Source of the DNA: an uncultured Muribaculaceae bacterium
GTDB taxonomy: Bacteria; Bacteroidota; Bacteroidia; Bacteroidales; Muribaculaceae
Direction: 5' to 3'
Assembly: GCA_910584735.1 (NCBI GenBank)
Contig: CAJUBM010000125.1
Coordinates: 1 to 7,907, forward strand
DNA length: 7,907 nt
The stretch's first letter is position 1, and each line of letters starts with the position of its first letter. A model generated the notes under the pieces. That model was given only the letters and a program-made list of their open reading frames with translations. It did no database searches and had not been told where the DNA came from. Of this stretch, positions 4,775-7,907 are shown one piece after another. The position numbers and the translations under genes are program-made.

Positions 4775-7363
4775 TCAATTTGTAAACACCAGATCGTCAT
4801 CCTTCACGTCTATGATGATAGGCCGATCTTTGTCAACGGTCTGAGCCAAAATGTCTTTCGACAGGCGGTTGAGCACCAGACGGTGGATTACACGCTTCAC
4901 GGGACGGGCTCCGAATTCAGGATCGTACCCCTCCTCGGCAAGGAAATGCAATGCAGCAGGCGTAACCTCAAGGGTTATTCCATTGGCCGCGAGCATCTTC
5001 TTAACACCCTTCACCTGCAATCCTACGATCTCCTCAATCTCCTTCTCATTAAGAGGCGTGAACATTATCGTCTCATCGATTCGGTTAAGGAATTCCGGGC
5101 GGATAGTCTGTTTGAGCATATCCAAGACTTCGAGCTTTGTCTTCTCAACCGTCTCATCGCGATTCTCGGGAGTCATCTTGGCGAAATTCTCACGTATTAC
5201 GTTGGAACCCATGTTCGAAGTCATGATGATAATGGTATTCTTGAAGTTCACCATACGCCCCTTGTTGTCGGTCAGACGTCCGTCATCGAGTACCTGTAGC
5301 AGGATGTTGAACACATCGGGATGCGCCTTCTCTATCTCATCGAAAAGAACCACCGAGTAAGGTTTGCGGCGCACAGCCTCGGTAAGTTGTCCACCCTCAT
5401 CGTAACCTACATATCCCGGAGGTGCGCCGACTAGACGGCTCACGGCGTGTTTCTCCTGATACTCCGACATATCGATACGGGTCATCATATTCTCATCATC
5501 GAACAGGTATTCGGCCAAAGCCTTGGCAAGCTCAGTCTTACCCACGCCGGTGGTGCCGAGGAATATGAACGAACCGATAGGACGGCGGGGGTCGTTAAGA
5601 CCGGCACGCGAACGACGAACGGCATCAGCAATAGCGCGTATTGCCTCGTCCTGCCCAACCACACGGTCGTGAAGTTCTTCTTCAAGATGCAGCAGCTTCT
5701 CTTTCTCGCTCTGAACCATCTTGTTTACGGGTATGCCCGTCCAACGCGAGACGACATCAGCAATATCTTCCGAATCAACCTCCTCCTTTATCAGGGCTTT
5801 CTCACCCTGCATAAGCCGCAGTTGCTCCTGTATGTCTTTGTTCTCCTGCTCTTTCTGATGTATGCGCGAATAACGTATCTCGGCCACCTTCGCATAGTCA
5901 CCTTCGCGCTCGGCGCGGTCAGCCTCGAAGTTGAGTTGCTCTATATCAATCTTATTCTGCTGAATCTTATTGATAAGTTCCTTCTCGGCCTTCCATTTGG
6001 CGGTAAATTCCTTTTCCTCATCACGCATGGCGGCAAGATCCTTTTCAATCTCACGCACCTTCTCTTTGTCACCCTCACGTTTGATTGCCTCGCGTTCAAT
6101 CTCTTTCTGAGCAATCATACGCGAAATTTCGTCAAGAGCCTGGGGCACGGAATCTATCTCCAAACGCAGTTTGGAAGCAGCCTCGTCGACGAGGTCTATA
6201 GCCTTGTCGGGGAGGAAGCGGTCAGTTATATACCGTTCGGAGAGGGTAACGGCCGCGATAATCGCCTCATCACGTATACGTACCTTATGATGGTTCTCAT
6301 AACGCTCCTTAAGCCCTCGGAGTATCGCTATGGCCGATGCCTCGTCCGGCTCATTGACCATCACTTTCTGGAAACGACGTTCAAGAGCTTTGTCTTTTTC
6401 AAAATATTTTTGATACTCATCAAGCGTAGTGGCGCCGATAGAGCGTAGTTCGCCTCGTGCCAGGGCCGGTTTGAGGATATTGGCGGCATCCATAGCCCCC
6501 TCCCCCTTTCCGGCGCCTACGAGGGTGTGAATCTCATCTATAAAGAGGATAATCTCGCCATCGCTCTGCGTAACCTCGTTCACGATTGCTTTCAGACGCT
6601 CCTCGAATTCCCCCTTATATTTAGCTCCGGCCACGAGCGCCCCCATGTCAAGGGAGAAAATCTGCTTCGAACGAAGATTCTCCGGGACATCACCCCTTAC
6701 GATACGCTGGGCCAGACCTTCGGCTATGGCCGTCTTACCCGTGCCTGGCTCGCCGATAAGCATGGGGTTGTTCTTCGTACGTCGCGACAGAATCTGGAGC
6801 ACACGGCGGATCTCATCATCACGCCCTATCACCGGGTCAAGTTTACCGGCACGGGCGCGCTCGTTAAGATTGATGGCATACTTCGACAGTGCGTTGTAAG
6901 TGTCCTCGGCGCTTTGGTCGGTAGCTTTCTTCCCTTTGCGCAATTCCTCTATGGCTCCGTTAAGCTCCTTCTCGCTCAGACCGGCATCCTTAAGGATGGT
7001 GGAAGCAGACGAATTAATCTGGAACAATGCCAGGAGCATAGCCTCAAGCGTGACATACTCATCACCCATTTTCTTAGCCACGTCAAGCGACTTCTGAAGC
7101 ACATCGTTAGACGTGCGGCTAAGATACGGCTCACCGCCCGACACCTTGGGCAGCGCGGCAATCTCCCGGTCGAGTTGCTGGGTAGCCATAGCCAGGTTGG
7201 CGCCGACCTTTTGGAATATAAACTTTACAAGCGACTCCCCCTCAGTTATTATCGCCTTAAGCAGGTGGACAGGTTCAATCTGTTGCTGGCCACCGGAACG
7301 CGTCAATTCCAACGCCTTCTGGATAGCTTCCTGCGATTTAATAGTGAAACTGTTGAAATTCAT
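4775..7363 (-). CDS. clpB: ATP-dependent disaggregase ClpB (Hsp100)
   Basis: ClpB is a hexameric AAA+ machine that threads aggregated proteins through its pore together with DnaK/DnaJ/GrpE in the cytoplasm. The 862 residues match the usual full length. The N domain (about 1-145) begins with [12 protein letters not shown]. The first ATPase domain has GEPGTGKT (204-211), pore loop [10 protein letters not shown] (245-254) and Walker [10 protein letters not shown] (272-280). A long charged coiled-coil middle domain (about 400-530) separates ClpB from ClpA and ClpC. The second ATPase domain has GTTGVGKT (603-610), pore loop GYVGYDEGG (650-658), Walker [12 protein letters not shown] (671-681), RPEFLNRID (755-763) and sensor-2 GAR (818-820). 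There is no ClpP-binding IGF loop that I can see, as expected for ClpB. It is the first gene of the leftward block, with its own candidate promoter. I see no CIRCE-type heat-shock operator. The gene is intact. Confidence 0.98.
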   Translation of the reverse strand: MNFNSFTIKSQEAIQKALELTRSGGQQQIEPVHLLKAIITEGESLVKFIFQKVGANLAMATQQLDREIAALPKVSGGEPYLSRTSNDVLQKSLDVAKKMGDEYVTLEAMLLALFQINSSASTILKDAGLSEKELNGAIEELRKGKKATDQSAEDTYNALSKYAINLNERARAGKLDPVIGRDDEIRRVLQILSRRTKNNPMLIGEPGTGKTAIAEGLAQRIVRGDVPENLRSKQIFSLDMGALVAGAKYKGEFEERLKAIVNEVTQSDGEIILFIDEIHTLVGAGKGEGAMDAANILKPALARGELRSIGATTLDEYQKYFEKDKALERRFQKVMVNEPDEASAIAILRGLKERYENHHKVRIRDEAIIAAVTLSERYITDRFLPDKAIDLVDEAASKLRLEIDSVPQALDEISRMIAQKEIEREAIKREGDKEKVREIEKDLAAMRDEEKEFTAKWKAEKELINKIQQNKIDIEQLNFEADRAEREGDYAKVAEIRYSRIHQKEQENKDIQEQLRLMQGEKALIKEEVDSEDIADVVSRWTGIPVNKMVQSEKEKLLHLEEELHDRVVGQDEAIRAIADAVRRSRAGLNDPRRPIGSFIFLGTTGVGKTELAKALAEYLFDDENMMTRIDMSEYQEKHAVSRLVGAPPGYVGYDEGGQLTEAVRRKPYSVVLFDEIEKAHPDVFNILLQVLDDGRLTDNKGRMVNFKNTIIIMTSNMGSNVIRENFAKMTPENRDETVEKTKLEVLDMLKQTIRPEFLNRIDETIMFTPLNEKEIEEIVGLQVKGVKKMLAANGITLEVTPAALHFLAEEGYDPEFGARPVKRVIHRLVLNRLSKDILAQTVDKDRPIIIDVKDDDLVFTN

Positions 7364-7403
7364 ATCATTTATATCACTTAATTATCACAATATTACGAAG
7401 CCG

Positions 7404-7435
7404 CAAAAGCTCCTTTCTTTAAAAATAAGAACAAA
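7404..7435 (-). promoter_or_regulatory. Candidate clpB promoter (-33 TTTG, -7 AGCTTTTG)
   Basis: Read on the minus strand, a TTTG (7435-7432) is followed after 20 bases by AGCTTTTG (7411-7404). The spacing fits the Bacteroidota -33/-7 arrangement; the second box keeps TTTG but lacks the TA of TAnnTTTG. Transcription would begin near 7397, leaving a leader of about 34 bases before the clpB ATG. Only AAG-like weak ribosome-site matches precede that ATG. Confidence 0.35.
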
Positions 7436-7571
7436 CCGTATGCCATAATGTTGAACCTACCGCATAACAGACTGCAAAAAACCTCAAAAAAGATAAACAT
7501 AAAGGAATTTCGGATGCTCCCATCTTAAAAAGAAGCAATTACGCCTACTACATGAATCGTCAGCCAAAGAA

Positions 7572-7608
7572 TCCGGGGTGTCAGATTGTCTGAATCTGAC
7601 ACCCCGGA
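7572..7608 (-). terminator. Strong GC-rich hairpin, probable intrinsic terminator
   Basis: The arms 7572-7587 and 7593-7608 are perfectly complementary over 16 bp, with a 5-base loop and six G:C pairs near the base. On the minus strand the stem is followed by TTCTTT; on the plus strand by AATTTGAATT, so leftward termination is slightly favoured. It would insulate clpB from leftward transcription arriving from beyond the window. Confidence 0.7.
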
Positions 7609-7630
7609 ATTTGAATTAGGCAAATCTGTC

Positions 7631-7765
7631 TTACTTATATTTTGTCAGTGAAGGAGAGATTGCATCAATTGCGGCATAGCCGGGATATTGACTTTGGCAA
7701 TAGAATGATTTTGAATCTTGAATGTCTATGCGCGTGGCATACTTTCTGTTATTAGAGCAAAGTAA
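7631..7765 (-). other. Start-less 44-codon open stretch, possible gene remnant or short RNA
   Basis: On the minus strand a frame bounded by TGA (7768-7766) upstream and TAA (7633-7631) downstream reads through 44 sense codons and ends YPGYAAIDAISPSLTKYK. It has no ATG, GTG or TTG start. Its stop is 22 bases before the strong hairpin at 7572-7608. A TTACTTTG box (7765-7758), one base off the -7 consensus, sits at its upstream edge without a visible -33 box. It could be the tail of a decayed gene, a short transcript ending at the hairpin, or chance. I do not recognise the peptide. Confidence 0.2.
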
Positions 7766-7907
7766 TCAAAAAGAAACATTTATTCTTTTAAACACACATA
7801 TAATGGAGATGCCACACTCTATAAAATAGGCAAAGATTGTTTGTTTTAATTTGTAAGTAGGTGATCAGATTAAACCTATACAAATTAGGCGGCATGATTA
7901 AAGTTGA

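Larger units (their letters stand above)
7436..7907. other. Intergenic region upstream of clpB, no convincing gene
   Basis: Apart from the hairpin at 7572-7608 and the weak open stretch at 7631-7765, nothing in these roughly 470 bases supports a gene. The part beyond about 7766 is visibly richer in A and T than the rest. On the plus strand an ATG at 7894, preceded by AGGCGG, opens a frame (M I K V) that runs off the end after 14 bases. It might be the start of a rightward gene, but too little is visible to call it. No tRNA, rRNA or CRISPR repeat pattern was seen. Confidence 0.5.

Noticed and set aside
5534..5557. ClpB second Walker A reads GTTGVGKT rather than GPTGVGKT
   Set aside because: A conservative change outside the catalytic residues, seen in this phylum as far as I recall; all other motifs are intact.
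5447..6448. A 333-codon open frame on the plus strand, antisense to clpB
   Set aside because: It lies wholly within clpB, mirrors its codon structure, and its product is low-complexity Leu/Phe-rich without family motifs. ClpB on the other strand is unmistakable.
6527..7381. A 284-codon open frame on the plus strand, antisense to the clpB 5' half
   Set aside because: Shadow of a strongly coding region; no recognisable domain, and it ends just past the clpB start.
7788..7907. Leftward open stretch of 39 codons entering from the window edge
   Set aside because: AT-rich sequence, Cys/His/Tyr-rich product without recognisable pattern, and no promoter or ribosome site; length is within chance expectation.

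Overview
The window looks like chromosomal DNA from a Bacteroidales bacterium, possibly of the Muribaculaceae type. The placement is inferred, not proven. It rests on protein style, on a lipoprotein whose acylated Cys is followed by four Asp (the Bacteroidota surface-export pattern), on the near absence of Shine-Dalgarno sequences, and on TAnnTTTG-like promoter elements.

Layout: one gene runs rightward, an ABC-F ATPase of the Uup type (73-1842). It converges on a block of five leftward genes. In transcription order these are clpB (7363-4775), a small surface lipoprotein (4682-4215), a GT2 glycosyltransferase (4149-3184), a type I phosphoribosyltransferase (3165-2569) and a HAD phosphatase (2489-1884). 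The gaps are 92, 65, 18 and 79 bases, so co-transcription is possible. Several gaps hold strong inverted repeats that could split the block into separate units. The roughly 540 bases upstream of clpB contain a candidate clpB promoter, a perfect 16-bp hairpin that looks like a terminator, and an AT-rich stretch with no convincing gene.

The most interesting part is the GT2-phosphoribosyltransferase-HAD trio. A soluble PRPP-using transferase beside a phosphatase and a glycosyltransferase fits the two-step route to ribofuranose in bacterial glycans: phosphoribosyl transfer from PRPP to the glycan, then removal of the 5-phosphate. I infer that these genes decorate a lipid-linked or surface glycan; the window does not prove it.

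The second theme is non-coding structure. A 22-bp intergenic repeat occurs as single arms on both sides of the ABC-F gene (identical and inverted). It also occurs as a 41-bp two-arm palindrome between the phosphoribosyltransferase and HAD genes. A separate perfect 16-bp inverted repeat encloses the start codon of the glycosyltransferase, and another hairpin lies between clpB and the lipoprotein gene.
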